NCBI GenBank assembly: GCA_002281875.1
Contig: NCHN01000029.1
Span: forward strand, 1-33,548
DNA from: Sphingobacteriia bacterium 24-36-13
GTDB taxonomy: Bacteria > Bacteroidota > Bacteroidia > Chitinophagales > Chitinophagaceae
Reading direction: 5' to 3'
DNA length: 33,548 nt
Made by a program: the position numbers and the translations under genes. Below are positions 9,229 to 16,748 of this stretch, one piece after another; the first letter of the stretch is position 1; each line of letters begins with the position of its first letter. The notes under the pieces were generated by a model. That model saw only the letters and a program-made list of their open reading frames with translations, was not told the DNA's origin and ran no database searches.

Positions 9229-10127
9229 TTAAAATAGCATTTGACCCTATATATGCGCATCCATTGCCCGAGAACCACCGATTCCCGATGTTGAAGTATC
9301 AATTGATTCCTGAACAATTGATGTATGAAGGAACCTATACCGAAGAAAATTTTTTCGCCCCTACAATTTGCAAAGAAGAAATTGTTTTATACACCCACGA
9401 TCAAGCATATTTAAATAAATTATTGCATCAACAATTAAGTGCATCCGAACAAAGAAAAATTGGCTTTCCACAATCCCCAGAATTAACAAAAAGAGAATTA
9501 ATCATTACACAAGGCACCATTGATGCTTGTTTATATGCAATGGAATGCGGAGTCGCCTTAAATGTTGCAGGTGGTACACACCACGCTTTTGCAGATAGAG
9601 GAGAAGGTTTTTGCCTTTTGAATGATATGGCTATTGCAGCAAATTATTTATTGCGTAAACAATTGTCCAAAAAAATATTGATCATCGATTTAGATGTGCA
9701 CCAAGGAAATGGCACAGCCAAATTAATGGAAAATGAAGATAGCGTATTCACATTCAGTATGCATGGTGCACATAATTATCCTTTTCATAAAGAAATATCT
9801 GATTTAGATATTGGATTAAAAGATGGCACAACTGGTCAAGAATACCTGGCCATACTAGAAGAAACACTTCCCAAACTCATCAATCAAGTAAAACCAGATT
9901 TCGCATTTTACTTATCGGGGGTAGATATTTTAGATACAGATAAATTTGGAAAACTAAAGGTAAGTCTGAACGATTGCAAACAAAGAGATCAAATAGTATT
10001 TGATCAATTAAAGCAGCACCAAATACCTGTAACCGTGGCATTGGGGGGTGGTTATTCTCCAGATGTGAAAACCATCGTAGAAGCACACTGCAATACATTT
10101 AGGATAGCTGCAGATTTGTACAGCTAA
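9225..10127 (+). CDS. Histone deacetylase-like family hydrolase
   Basis: A 300-residue Zn-dependent arginase/deacetylase-fold enzyme. Active-site elements are GGTHHA with H119/H120, DLDVHQGNGT with zinc ligands D157 and H159, SMHGAHNYPF, SGVD with zinc ligand D234, and GGGY with Y277. All catalytic residues expected of the family are present, so it should be active. Bacterial members remove acyl groups from small molecules (acetylpolyamines, acetoin-related) or acetyl-lysine; the substrate cannot be read from sequence. Its start overlaps the pdeM stop by four bases (ATGA), so it is the last gene of the DUF2256-helicase-pdeM operon. Its 3' end overlaps the convergent OsmC gene by 4 bp. Confidence 0.9.
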   Translation: MIKIAFDPIYAHPLPENHRFPMLKYQLIPEQLMYEGTYTEENFFAPTICKEEIVLYTHDQAYLNKLLHQQLSASEQRKIGFPQSPELTKRELIITQGTIDACLYAMECGVALNVAGGTHHAFADRGEGFCLLNDMAIAANYLLRKQLSKKILIIDLDVHQGNGTAKLMENEDSVFTFSMHGAHNYPFHKEISDLDIGLKDGTTGQEYLAILEETLPKLINQVKPDFAFYLSGVDILDTDKFGKLKVSLNDCKQRDQIVFDQLKQHQIPVTVALGGGYSPDVKTIVEAHCNTFRIAADLYS

Positions 10128-10594
10128 CCAATACTGTATATGGCTTGATGCTTTACTGGAAAATTGCAACTATTCGCAATAAAACAAAATTGATTGGCTT
10201 TAGCGTGCAAAGCATTAGCCTGATCCATCATTTGCATATTAGCCAATGAAATGGAAGGCTTTAAAATTACTTCTGTAAACCTTCCACTCCCTGACTGGTC
10301 TTCAACCATGGTTCCTTCTGCATAGTCAATATAAGATGTAACAATAATTCCAGCTTCAGAACAGAAATGCAAGTACCAAAGCATATGACATGAGGACAAA
10401 GCTGCAACCATCATTTCTTCTGGATTATACCGATTAGGATCACCCCTAAATGCAGGGTCAGAACTAGATTCAATCGGAGGCTTTCCTTCCACTTGAATTA
10501 AATGATTTCTTGAATAACTTTTATAATTACTTGTACCAGTACCTAAATTACCAGTCCATTTTACAGCAACTTTATAATGATGGTCTTTGCTCAT
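10124..10594 (-). CDS. OsmC family protein (peroxiredoxin-like)
   Basis: A 156-residue OsmC/Ohr-superfamily protein that would reduce organic or other hydroperoxides through a pair of reactive cysteines. The two conserved cysteines are present: C69 in ALSSCHMLWYL and C137 in ANQFCFIANSCNFPV, 68 residues apart as in the family. The PEEMMVAALSSCHM segment is classic. An extra cysteine, C143, is seen. It starts one base after the stop of the XRE/S24 regulator gene (TAGCATG), so it is cotranscribed with it and probably under its autoregulated promoter. It belongs to the general OsmC group rather than to Ohr proper (judged by motif, not by tree). Confidence 0.91.
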   Translation of the reverse strand: MSKDHHYKVAVKWTGNLGTGTSNYKSYSRNHLIQVEGKPPIESSSDPAFRGDPNRYNPEEMMVAALSSCHMLWYLHFCSEAGIIVTSYIDYAEGTMVEDQSGSGRFTEVILKPSISLANMQMMDQANALHAKANQFCFIANSCNFPVKHQAIYSIG

Positions 10595-10595
10595 G

Positions 10596-11348
10596 CTAGT
10601 TTAACTTCTTCTTGAGTGTACTTACTTGTTCTTGCAAATTGTTAACCATACCTGCTAATTGATTCACATCCCATACAGGTGCTGCATTGGCTTTCTGCAA
10701 AATATAAACTGCTTTCCAAATTTCTAATACATCTTCTGAGCTAACGTTGTAAGGCTCGTATTGAGGATTATCACTAATCAACGTTATCTTGTTTTTTAAG
10801 CGATTGTTCTTCATTACTCGCTTATATGCAACACCTTCATTACGAGATAATACAACATAAGTATTGCTGTTTTTTAAATCATCTAAATCCTCTACTTTTT
10901 CTCCCACAATAACACTTCCACTAGGTGTAGGCAACATAGAATCACCCATTATTTCGAAGGCTCTATATTGACCTGGTGCCAACATAGGTAATGTAAAAGT
11001 ATTTAGCTCGTCAACAAACTCAGGGTCTGCATATCCAGTCATATAACCAGCAGCAGCTTTAACAGGAACAAAACGAATTTCATTGGATTCGGAAACCATT
11101 TTCAATTGACGCCTTCTATCCAAATAAGAACCACCTACAGTTTCTGTAAGATCCTTAAAAAGAAAATCTTCCAAAGTGAGCTTAAAAATACTGCAGACCT
11201 GTTCCATGACTTCTAATTTGGGTTCAGCTCTTTCTTCTTCATAAGCACCAACTAATGAGCGCTTAATTTTTAGCTTGTTGGCAAACTCTTCCTGGGTCCA
11301 GCCCCGCAGTTTGCGCAGATACCGTAAATTTTTTCCAGCGTTTGACAT
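10596..11348 (-). CDS. XRE-family repressor with S24 (LexA/CI-like) peptidase domain
   Basis: A 250-residue regulator. The N-terminal helix-turn-helix (about 6-62) includes LRKLRGWTQEEFANKLKIKRSLVGAYEEERAEPKLE. The C-terminal S24 domain has a candidate autocleavage site A100-G101 (KAAAGY), catalytic S137 (MGDSMLP) and K176 (AYKRV). The last 24 residues look like a short coiled coil. This is the layout of CI/LexA-type self-cleaving repressors, but no phage genes surround it, and such genes are common in Bacteroidota chromosomes. It is first in an operon with OsmC, so a redox or DNA-damage input is plausible (inference). Two dyads in its promoter suggest autoregulation. Confidence 0.9.
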   Translation of the reverse strand: MSNAGKNLRYLRKLRGWTQEEFANKLKIKRSLVGAYEEERAEPKLEVMEQVCSIFKLTLEDFLFKDLTETVGGSYLDRRRQLKMVSESNEIRFVPVKAAAGYMTGYADPEFVDELNTFTLPMLAPGQYRAFEIMGDSMLPTPSGSVIVGEKVEDLDDLKNSNTYVVLSRNEGVAYKRVMKNNRLKNKITLISDNPQYEPYNVSSEDVLEIWKAVYILQKANAAPVWDVNQLAGMVNNLQEQVSTLKKKLN

Positions 11349-11349
11349 A

Positions 11350-11386
11350 ACTAATACTTTTAGTGCAATTTACTAAAGTTTTTAGT
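11350..11386. promoter_or_regulatory. Tandem operator-like dyads O1 and O2 for the XRE/S24 repressor
   Basis: Two 15-bp dyads, ACTAATACTTTTAGT (11350-11364) and ACTAAAGTTTTTAGT (11372-11386), share 12 of 15 positions and start 22 bp apart, about two helical turns. Each has ACTAA/A...TTTAGT arms. O1 lies 1 bp before the repressor start codon and O2 sits inside the promoter spacer. They are likely repressor binding sites for autoregulation (inference). Confidence 0.62.
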
Positions 11387-11395
11387 TTTTCCAAA
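11365..11395 (-). promoter_or_regulatory. Promoter of the XRE/S24-OsmC operon
   Basis: Read on the minus strand, TTTG (11395-11392) is followed by exactly 19 bp and then TAAATTGC (11372-11365), a near match to TAnnTTTG. The predicted start is near 11358, about 10 nt before the start codon. The spacer contains operator dyad O2 and the start site lies in O1. Confidence 0.55.
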
Positions 11396-11463
11396 TTTAT
11401 TTTCATTTTTCTTTTTTCAAGTCAATTCTAAAAAATGTTTGCAGTACTTTCCGTGTGTAATAA

Positions 11464-13122
11464 ATGACCATGAAAAAAATAGCTTTTATCCTTTCAATTT
11501 GTGTTTCAATCAGTACAATTGCTCAACAACCTGCATCATTTCCAGCGTCACTTATGATCACGCCCGAGAAATCCAATTTTGAAAAAACATCTTCCTATGC
11601 AGATGTAATGCAGTTTTTAAATACCATTAAAACCATGAGCCCTCTCATTCACGTGGGTTCAATAGGAAAAAGTACGATGGGAAAAGACATTCCCTTTGCT
11701 GTATTAGCGAACCCTGCCGTTAGTTCTCCTGAACAAGCAAAACAATCAGGAAAACCTGTTGTGTATATTCAAGGGAATATTCATGGCGGAGAAGTAGAAG
11801 GCAAAGAAGTGAGTATGATGTTGATGCGTGATATTTTATTGGGGAATTTATCCGAATTACTTAGCAAACAAATCATCGTATTTGTACCAATCTACAATAC
11901 AGATGGGAACGACAAATTTGCAAAGGGATTAAGGCCGTCTCAAGAGAATAGCCCACTCGAAACAGGTATCAGAGAAAACGGTCAAGGGCTCGACTTAAAT
12001 AGAGATGGCATGAAAATGGAGACCCCTGAAACCAAAGCCATGGTAGCCAATATTTTAAATGCATGGGATCCACAAATGGTAGTAGACTTACATACCACCA
12101 ACGGAACTTGGCATGGATACGATTTAACATGGGCCCCAGGTTATTTATCAGCAGGTGAACCAGGCCCCTATCATTATACCAATAGCACCATCTTACCATT
12201 TATTACTGATCAGGTAAAGAAAAAAAATGATTTATTATTTGGACCATTTGGAGATTTTTCAACAAGAGAAGGATGGCCAGTAAAAAATTTTTATACCTAT
12301 AATCATCATCCCCGCTACATAATTAATCAAATAGGTTTAAGAAATAGGATGTCTATATTAAGCGAATCATTTGCCCATGAACGTTTTTATCAGCGAATCA
12401 ATAGCACCTATCATTTTGTAAAAGAAATTTTAACCTATTGCAATAATAATGCTGCAGAAATCATTCAAATTAACCAACAAGCAGAAAAAAATGCCATTGA
12501 AAATGTACGTAATAATGCCGGTTTGGTTTCTAAAGGAGTAAGATTCAAAATGGTTCCTACAATAGATGGCATCCGCAATTTTAGAACCTATGATTATATA
12601 CCATTTAAAAAAGAAGATGGAACTAATAGTTTAGTGAAAACAGGAAGAATTACCCATATAGACAAAGTGAACTATTATGCCGATTTTAAAGACACTGTTA
12701 ATGCCATTTTACCTAGAGGATATATTATACCAGCTGCATTGGACAGCATAGTTGAACAGTTGAAAATGATGGGCGCAAAAGTAGAAAAGCTAGAGAAAAA
12801 AACAGAATTCAAAGGAGAGGAATTCATGATTGAAAAATTCACTAAAGCCAATAGAAAATTTGAAGGACATCAAATGGCTTCAGCAGAAGGTAAATTTGTG
12901 GCTAAAACCTTTACAGCTGAAAAAGGAGATTATATGGTTGACCTAGCTCAACCATTGGCCAACCTTATTTTCTATGCATTAGAACCACAATCAGATGATG
13001 GGCTACTTACATGGAACTTCTTTGACCATTATTTAAATACAAAAGGAGTAACAACACAACCAGTAGCCTATCCTGTATTTAAATTTTTTAGCACAATTAC
13101 AACAACGAAAAAGAAAAGATAG
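11464..13122 (+). CDS. M14-family zinc carboxypeptidase-like protein, secreted
   Basis: A 552-residue exported peptidase-like protein. The signal peptide ends near SISTIAQ; the ATG at 11470 (MKKIAFIL) is an equally good start. The M14 zinc site is present: H107 and E110 (GNIHGGEVEGKE), and H210 (VVDLHTTNG). N179/R180 lie in GLDLNRDGM and the candidate catalytic Glu is E301 (SESFAHE). The C-terminal third has no catalytic motif and may be a beta-rich accessory domain. It would cleave peptides in the periplasm or outside the cell; the substrate is unknown. A hairpin follows its stop, then surE, so the two may be cotranscribed. Confidence 0.88.
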   Translation: MTMKKIAFILSICVSISTIAQQPASFPASLMITPEKSNFEKTSSYADVMQFLNTIKTMSPLIHVGSIGKSTMGKDIPFAVLANPAVSSPEQAKQSGKPVVYIQGNIHGGEVEGKEVSMMLMRDILLGNLSELLSKQIIVFVPIYNTDGNDKFAKGLRPSQENSPLETGIRENGQGLDLNRDGMKMETPETKAMVANILNAWDPQMVVDLHTTNGTWHGYDLTWAPGYLSAGEPGPYHYTNSTILPFITDQVKKKNDLLFGPFGDFSTREGWPVKNFYTYNHHPRYIINQIGLRNRMSILSESFAHERFYQRINSTYHFVKEILTYCNNNAAEIIQINQQAEKNAIENVRNNAGLVSKGVRFKMVPTIDGIRNFRTYDYIPFKKEDGTNSLVKTGRITHIDKVNYYADFKDTVNAILPRGYIIPAALDSIVEQLKMMGAKVEKLEKKTEFKGEEFMIEKFTKANRKFEGHQMASAEGKFVAKTFTAEKGDYMVDLAQPLANLIFYALEPQSDDGLLTWNFFDHYLNTKGVTTQPVAYPVFKFFSTITTTKKKR

Positions 13123-13135
13123 GCCATTGCCTATC
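13118..13135 (+). repeat. Short inverted repeat between the M14 gene and surE
   Basis: Perfect 7-bp arms GATAGGC (13118-13124) and GCCTATC (13129-13135) with a 4-nt loop. The M14 stop codon lies inside the left arm. No T tract follows, so it is not a classical terminator. It could stabilise the upstream mRNA 3' end or modulate surE; function unknown. Confidence 0.45.
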
Positions 13136-13147
13136 GTAACTTGCAGT

Positions 13148-13951
13148 ATGGCAAAAGTAAAAGCAAAAACAAGTAAGAAAAAAGAAGAGCCGATTATATT
13201 GGTTACCAATGATGATGGTTTTACCGCACCTGGGATACATGCATTGGTAGAAGCAGTAAAAGGTTTGGGAAAGATTGTAGTGGTAGCACCAGACAAACCT
13301 CAAAGTGGAATGGGTCACGCTATAACTATAGGAGAACCTTTGCGATTGCATAAAGTCCATAATTTGGGAGAAGTGGAAGCCTATAGTTGTAGTGGTACAC
13401 CAGTAGATTGTGTTAAGCTAGCAGTAGACAAAGTATTACACCGCAAACCAGATATCTGCATCAGTGGTATTAACCATGGTGCCAACCACTCCATTAATGT
13501 AATTTATTCGGGCACTATGAGTGCTGCATTAGAAGCATCCATTGAAAGTATCCCAAGTATTGGTTTCAGTTTATTAGACTTTAGTATAGAAGCCGATTTT
13601 GAGGGCGCCAAAAAATATGCTCGTATTATTGTAGAACAATTATTAGCCAGTAAAAAACTAGATAAGCATATTTGCTTAAACGTAAATATTCCTAAAGTAA
13701 AAACAGAACTTATCAAAGGCATAAAAATTTGTTCTCAAGCATATGCTAAATACCAAGAGAAATTTGACGAACGAAAAGACCCACATGGCCGTAAATATTT
13801 TTGGTTAACGGGTGAGTTTGTCAATTTTGACAAGAGCAAGGAGAGTGATGTTTGGGCACTCAAAAATAATTATGTAAGTGTGGTACCCGTTCAATTTGAC
13901 TTAACCAACTATGAACTCAAAAAGCAGTTGGAAAAAAACTGGAAATTCTAA
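13148..13951 (+). CDS. surE: 5'/3'-nucleotidase SurE
   Basis: From the ATG at 13148 the protein has 267 residues; an in-frame TTG seven codons upstream is less likely. SurE removes phosphate from nucleoside monophosphates and is linked to stationary-phase survival. The metal site NDDG (N21-D22-D23) follows the first beta strand (IILVTNDDGFTAPGI). The conserved PDKPQSGMGHAIT, SGTPVDCV, SGINHGANH and YSGTMSAALEA segments are all present. The N-terminus has an extra Lys-rich stretch of about 14 residues. TAACTTGC, a near -7 box, lies just upstream (13137-13144). Its stop overlaps the next gene's start by one base (TAATG). Confidence 0.95.
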   Translation: MAKVKAKTSKKKEEPIILVTNDDGFTAPGIHALVEAVKGLGKIVVVAPDKPQSGMGHAITIGEPLRLHKVHNLGEVEAYSCSGTPVDCVKLAVDKVLHRKPDICISGINHGANHSINVIYSGTMSAALEASIESIPSIGFSLLDFSIEADFEGAKKYARIIVEQLLASKKLDKHICLNVNIPKVKTELIKGIKICSQAYAKYQEKFDERKDPHGRKYFWLTGEFVNFDKSKESDVWALKNNYVSVVPVQFDLTNYELKKQLEKNWKF

Positions 13952-14247
13952 TGCTATTCAATAAAGATCATTTTGGATTTGGCTTGCTATTGGGATTTAT
14001 TGCTCCCATATTTGGCTTATTTGGCTATTACTATTGGAAGTTCAGTTTATTCACTTTGAATGAATTCTTTCAGGTACTCATGCTACAAAAATCTTTATTA
14101 AGCGGAATCATCAGCATTGCGTTAATTGCCAATGCCATTGTGTTTACGGTATATATTAACAAGCAAAAAGATAAAACAGCCAAGGGAGTATTTATTGCAA
14201 CATGTGTGTATGCGTTAATCTCCCTTGGCTTTAAGTGGTTTGTTTAA
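13951..14247 (+). CDS. Small integral membrane protein, function unknown
   Basis: A 98-residue protein with about three hydrophobic segments (roughly 8-28, 46-67, 80-95) separated by short polar loops, including KQKDKTAKG. No catalytic motif was recognised. It starts on the last base of the surE stop codon, so it is translated from the same message. A link between surE, this gene and lpxB (about 2.5 kb downstream, same strand) is possible, but here the blaI/M56 pair on the other strand lies between them. The gene end contains one arm pair of an 11-bp inverted repeat (14178-14188 and 14220-14230). Confidence 0.72.
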   Translation: MLFNKDHFGFGLLLGFIAPIFGLFGYYYWKFSLFTLNEFFQVLMLQKSLLSGIISIALIANAIVFTVYINKQKDKTAKGVFIATCVYALISLGFKWFV

Positions 14248-16332
14248 TTACTCTTCACTGATCACGTAAGTAATTGTATGCTTGTGCTTGTATACAACAG
14301 GCTTTCCGTTTTGCTTAGCAGGTATCCAGTTAGGACTTAATTTCATTACACGTACCGCTTCTTCAGCAGTGCCATAACCAGGATCATTCTCTGCTTCCAC
14401 ATTACTTACCTTACCTTTTGTATCAACTATAAAAGATAACACCACCGTATATTTTCCGGGAGGACCTCCTTTTTCAACAGGAATATCCCTATTTAAATTT
14501 TTAATTAAAAAAGATAACCAAGCTTCTTTACCACCATCAAACTTAGGTTCTTCCTGAACAGCGGTAAAAATTTGTACACCTTCTAACATTTTATCATTAG
14601 AAGACTTCAAAACCACTTTAATCACCCCATTCTTTCCATCGTTACCAAATGCTTCTAAAGCTTTATTTGCTTTCAGCACCTCAACAGATTTAATACTATT
14701 AGGATTAATGCTATTGAAAACAGACTTGTCCACTATTTTACCATCTAGTAAGTATAAAGGTTCAGGGTTAACCAATTTTCCAGACTCTTTTGCAAGGATA
14801 TACTTTTGAATTCCATTTAATAAAGCAACTGCTAATTGCTCTCGAAATTGGGGACTTTTGATTTTTTCTAAATCCACTTGATTAGATAAATAACCCGCTT
14901 CAACTAACACACTGGGACAGTTTACATTTTGCAAAACATAAACACCTTCCTGTTTACTCTTGATCCCTTTAAAAGGTATTTTTAAATCATCTAAATCATT
15001 TGCCAGTTGATTGGCAAATTGTAAATGACTATTGTAGCTATTTGTTTTAATAGGATTGGCAATATAAATTTCAGTTCCTGACAACTGATTATTTTTACTA
15101 GAATTATAATGCAATGAAACAAATAAATCTGGATTGGCTTTATTGGCAATAGTTGCAATTTCAGCTACAGATTGTGATTCGTCGGCACTTCGGGTAAATA
15201 CTAAATTGAGTCGATTATTTTGATTCAAAGATTTGATGGTATTGGCCAACTCCAATGTTAATGCAGCTTCTGTAGATTTTCCATCAACACCTACTCCACC
15301 TTTATCTGCTCCACCATGTCCTGCATTGATTACGATGGTATAGGTGTTTTTTAAAGTTATATTTAATGGCACAACACTAGCCACTGGCTTACCCGAAATA
15401 TCCTCATAGATATTCTCCATGACTGTTTCAACAGAAATAGGCTGAGTTGTTTCAGTATTTCGAAAAGCTACCAATATGATAGTAATAGCTAACAAAGGCA
15501 ATACTACTAGTCTACGCAAATAGCTGAATCTTGAATGTTGTTGTTTGGTTAACATGGCAATTCGTCTTTTAATTGGTGAAAAAAAGAAAGGGTTAGTTAA
15601 ATTAAATTGATGCTGGGGATAGGCTGCCGCCAAAAGCATTTGCGCCAATGAAGCAGTATCACCATTGTCAACAGATTTTTTATCGGCAATAAATTCATGA
15701 ATCATGTGAAGCTCTTTTTTGATTAGCCAGAAGAATGGATTAAACCACCCTGCGATCAATATCAACTGCATAAATATTTTATCAAAAGAGTGTTTTTCTT
15801 TTACATGGATAATTTCATGTTGCAAAATTTGCTGACCAGTAGCGCTTGACAAATCAATGGCTTCATTCCAAAAAATATATCGGAAGAAAGAATATGGCGT
15901 TCCTTTTGCATTGGTTATTACCAAATCAATTTCACCAAGGGATCTAACTTTATTTAATTTAAACAATTGATAAATTCGAAACAAGGAAACAAAAAAGCCA
16001 GTCAATAAGAACAATACTCCTCCTGCATACAGCAGTTTTAATCCATTCTGCCAACTAAGATTATACCAATTGAATTTGAGATTAGATTCAATTATTGTAT
16101 TGTTATCTGCAACAGCAGAAAGTAGATAATATATATTGGTGTCTTCAGAAATATTAGTTCCATTCAATTGAATTTTAATTAATGGAACCAACCATGAAAA
16201 TCCTGCAACCATTAATAAATAAAATCGATTGTATTGATGAAATTGTTTGTCTCTAAGCACAAGCCAATAATATCCCATCATAATAGCAGAACAAAAAACT
16301 ACCTGAAGAAAATAATAAATAGTGGTTTGCAT
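14248..16332 (-). CDS. M56 (BlaR1-like) membrane protease fused to Amidase_3, plug-like and TonB C-terminal domains
   Basis: A 694-residue multidomain protein. Part 1 (1-290) is a BlaR1/MecR1-type M56 metallopeptidase: membrane helices near 8-27, 36-54, 100-120 and 275-290, zinc motif HEIIH (172-176) and downstream E213 (HMIHEFIADKKS). Part 2 (about 330-512) is an N-acetylmuramoyl-L-alanine amidase (Amidase_3) with a complete zinc/catalytic set: H339 (NAGHGG), E355, H408 (SLHYN), E478 (VEAGYLSN). Part 3 (about 525-576) resembles the SusC/TonB-receptor plug stub (LLDGKIV...NPNSIKSVEVLKA...GKNGVIKVV). Part 4 (about 595-692) is a TonB C-terminal domain. Topology puts parts 2-4 in the periplasm. 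The gene lies 4 bp after blaI, the classic sensor-protease/repressor pairing. There is no penicillin-binding sensor domain, so it is not a normal beta-lactam sensor. Confidence 0.88.
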   Translation of the reverse strand: MQTTIYYFLQVVFCSAIMMGYYWLVLRDKQFHQYNRFYLLMVAGFSWLVPLIKIQLNGTNISEDTNIYYLLSAVADNNTIIESNLKFNWYNLSWQNGLKLLYAGGVLFLLTGFFVSLFRIYQLFKLNKVRSLGEIDLVITNAKGTPYSFFRYIFWNEAIDLSSATGQQILQHEIIHVKEKHSFDKIFMQLILIAGWFNPFFWLIKKELHMIHEFIADKKSVDNGDTASLAQMLLAAAYPQHQFNLTNPFFFSPIKRRIAMLTKQQHSRFSYLRRLVVLPLLAITIILVAFRNTETTQPISVETVMENIYEDISGKPVASVVPLNITLKNTYTIVINAGHGGADKGGVGVDGKSTEAALTLELANTIKSLNQNNRLNLVFTRSADESQSVAEIATIANKANPDLFVSLHYNSSKNNQLSGTEIYIANPIKTNSYNSHLQFANQLANDLDDLKIPFKGIKSKQEGVYVLQNVNCPSVLVEAGYLSNQVDLEKIKSPQFREQLAVALLNGIQKYILAKESGKLVNPEPLYLLDGKIVDKSVFNSINPNSIKSVEVLKANKALEAFGNDGKNGVIKVVLKSSNDKMLEGVQIFTAVQEEPKFDGGKEAWLSFLIKNLNRDIPVEKGGPPGKYTVVLSFIVDTKGKVSNVEAENDPGYGTAEEAVRVMKLSPNWIPAKQNGKPVVYKHKHTITYVISEE

Positions 16333-16336
16333 ACAA

Positions 16337-16699
16337 TTATTTTTTAATTTTTTTCATTTCTTGTAATAACAATTCCAACTCTTTTACACTGATGTCTTTT
16401 TGCTTCACCATAAAGGAAACTGCATCGGCAAAAGAGCCCTCGAAATATCCATCTACTAAATTTCGAATAGTGCTAGAAGAATAGTCTTCTTTACTAACAG
16501 TTGGAAAATATTGGTGCACCCTTCCTATTTGGTTCACTCCTACAAATCCTTTGTCTACTAAAATTTTTACAATAGTAGCAATGGTATTGCTATGGGGTTT
16601 AGGATCTGGTTGTGCATCAATAATGTCTTTTAAGAAAGCGGTTTCCAACTTCCAGATGGAATGCATTATTTGTTCTTCTGCTTTGGTTAATGGTTTCAT
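16337..16699 (-). CDS. BlaI/MecI/CopY-family transcriptional repressor
   Basis: From the ATG at 16699 (MKPLTKAEEQIMHSIWKL) the product has 120 residues; an ATG at 16708 adds three. The BlaI winged-helix domain shows the family's LTKAEEQIMHSIW, FLKDIID, NTIATIVKILVDKGFV and VHQYFPTVSKEDY segments, followed by a C-terminal dimerisation helix. In this family the partner M56 protease inactivates the repressor by cleavage after signal perception. It is followed by the M56 fusion gene after 4 bp. Three dyads upstream are its probable operators. Confidence 0.92.
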   Translation of the reverse strand: MKPLTKAEEQIMHSIWKLETAFLKDIIDAQPDPKPHSNTIATIVKILVDKGFVGVNQIGRVHQYFPTVSKEDYSSSTIRNLVDGYFEGSFADAVSFMVKQKDISVKELELLLQEMKKIKK

Positions 16700-16717
16700 G
16701 ATGTACATTTACAAGAG

Positions 16718-16748
16718 TAAACCTATAACTAATTTTTTAGTTTAACAA
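16718..16748 (-). promoter_or_regulatory. Candidate promoter of the blaI-M56 operon
   Basis: On the minus strand, TTG (16748-16746), a 20-bp spacer and TAGGTTTA (16725-16718) resemble TTG-N19-TAnnTTTG with one mismatch. The spacer contains operator dyad 1 entirely, so repressor binding would block RNA polymerase. Confidence 0.45.

Noticed and set aside
10596-11348. Prophage repressor marking an integrated phage
   Set aside because: No integrase, structural, lysis or replication genes lie on either side; neighbours are ordinary chromosomal genes.
14178-14230. Perfect 11-bp inverted repeat (AGCCAAGGGAG / CTCCCTTGGCT) with a 31-nt loop
   Set aside because: It lies inside coding sequence, the loop is long and no T tract follows; one such repeat in a window this size can occur by chance.
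14248-16708. A beta-lactam resistance sensor/repressor pair (BlaR1-BlaI)
   Set aside because: The M56 protein has no penicillin-binding sensor domain and no beta-lactamase gene is nearby, so a classical resistance role is not supported.
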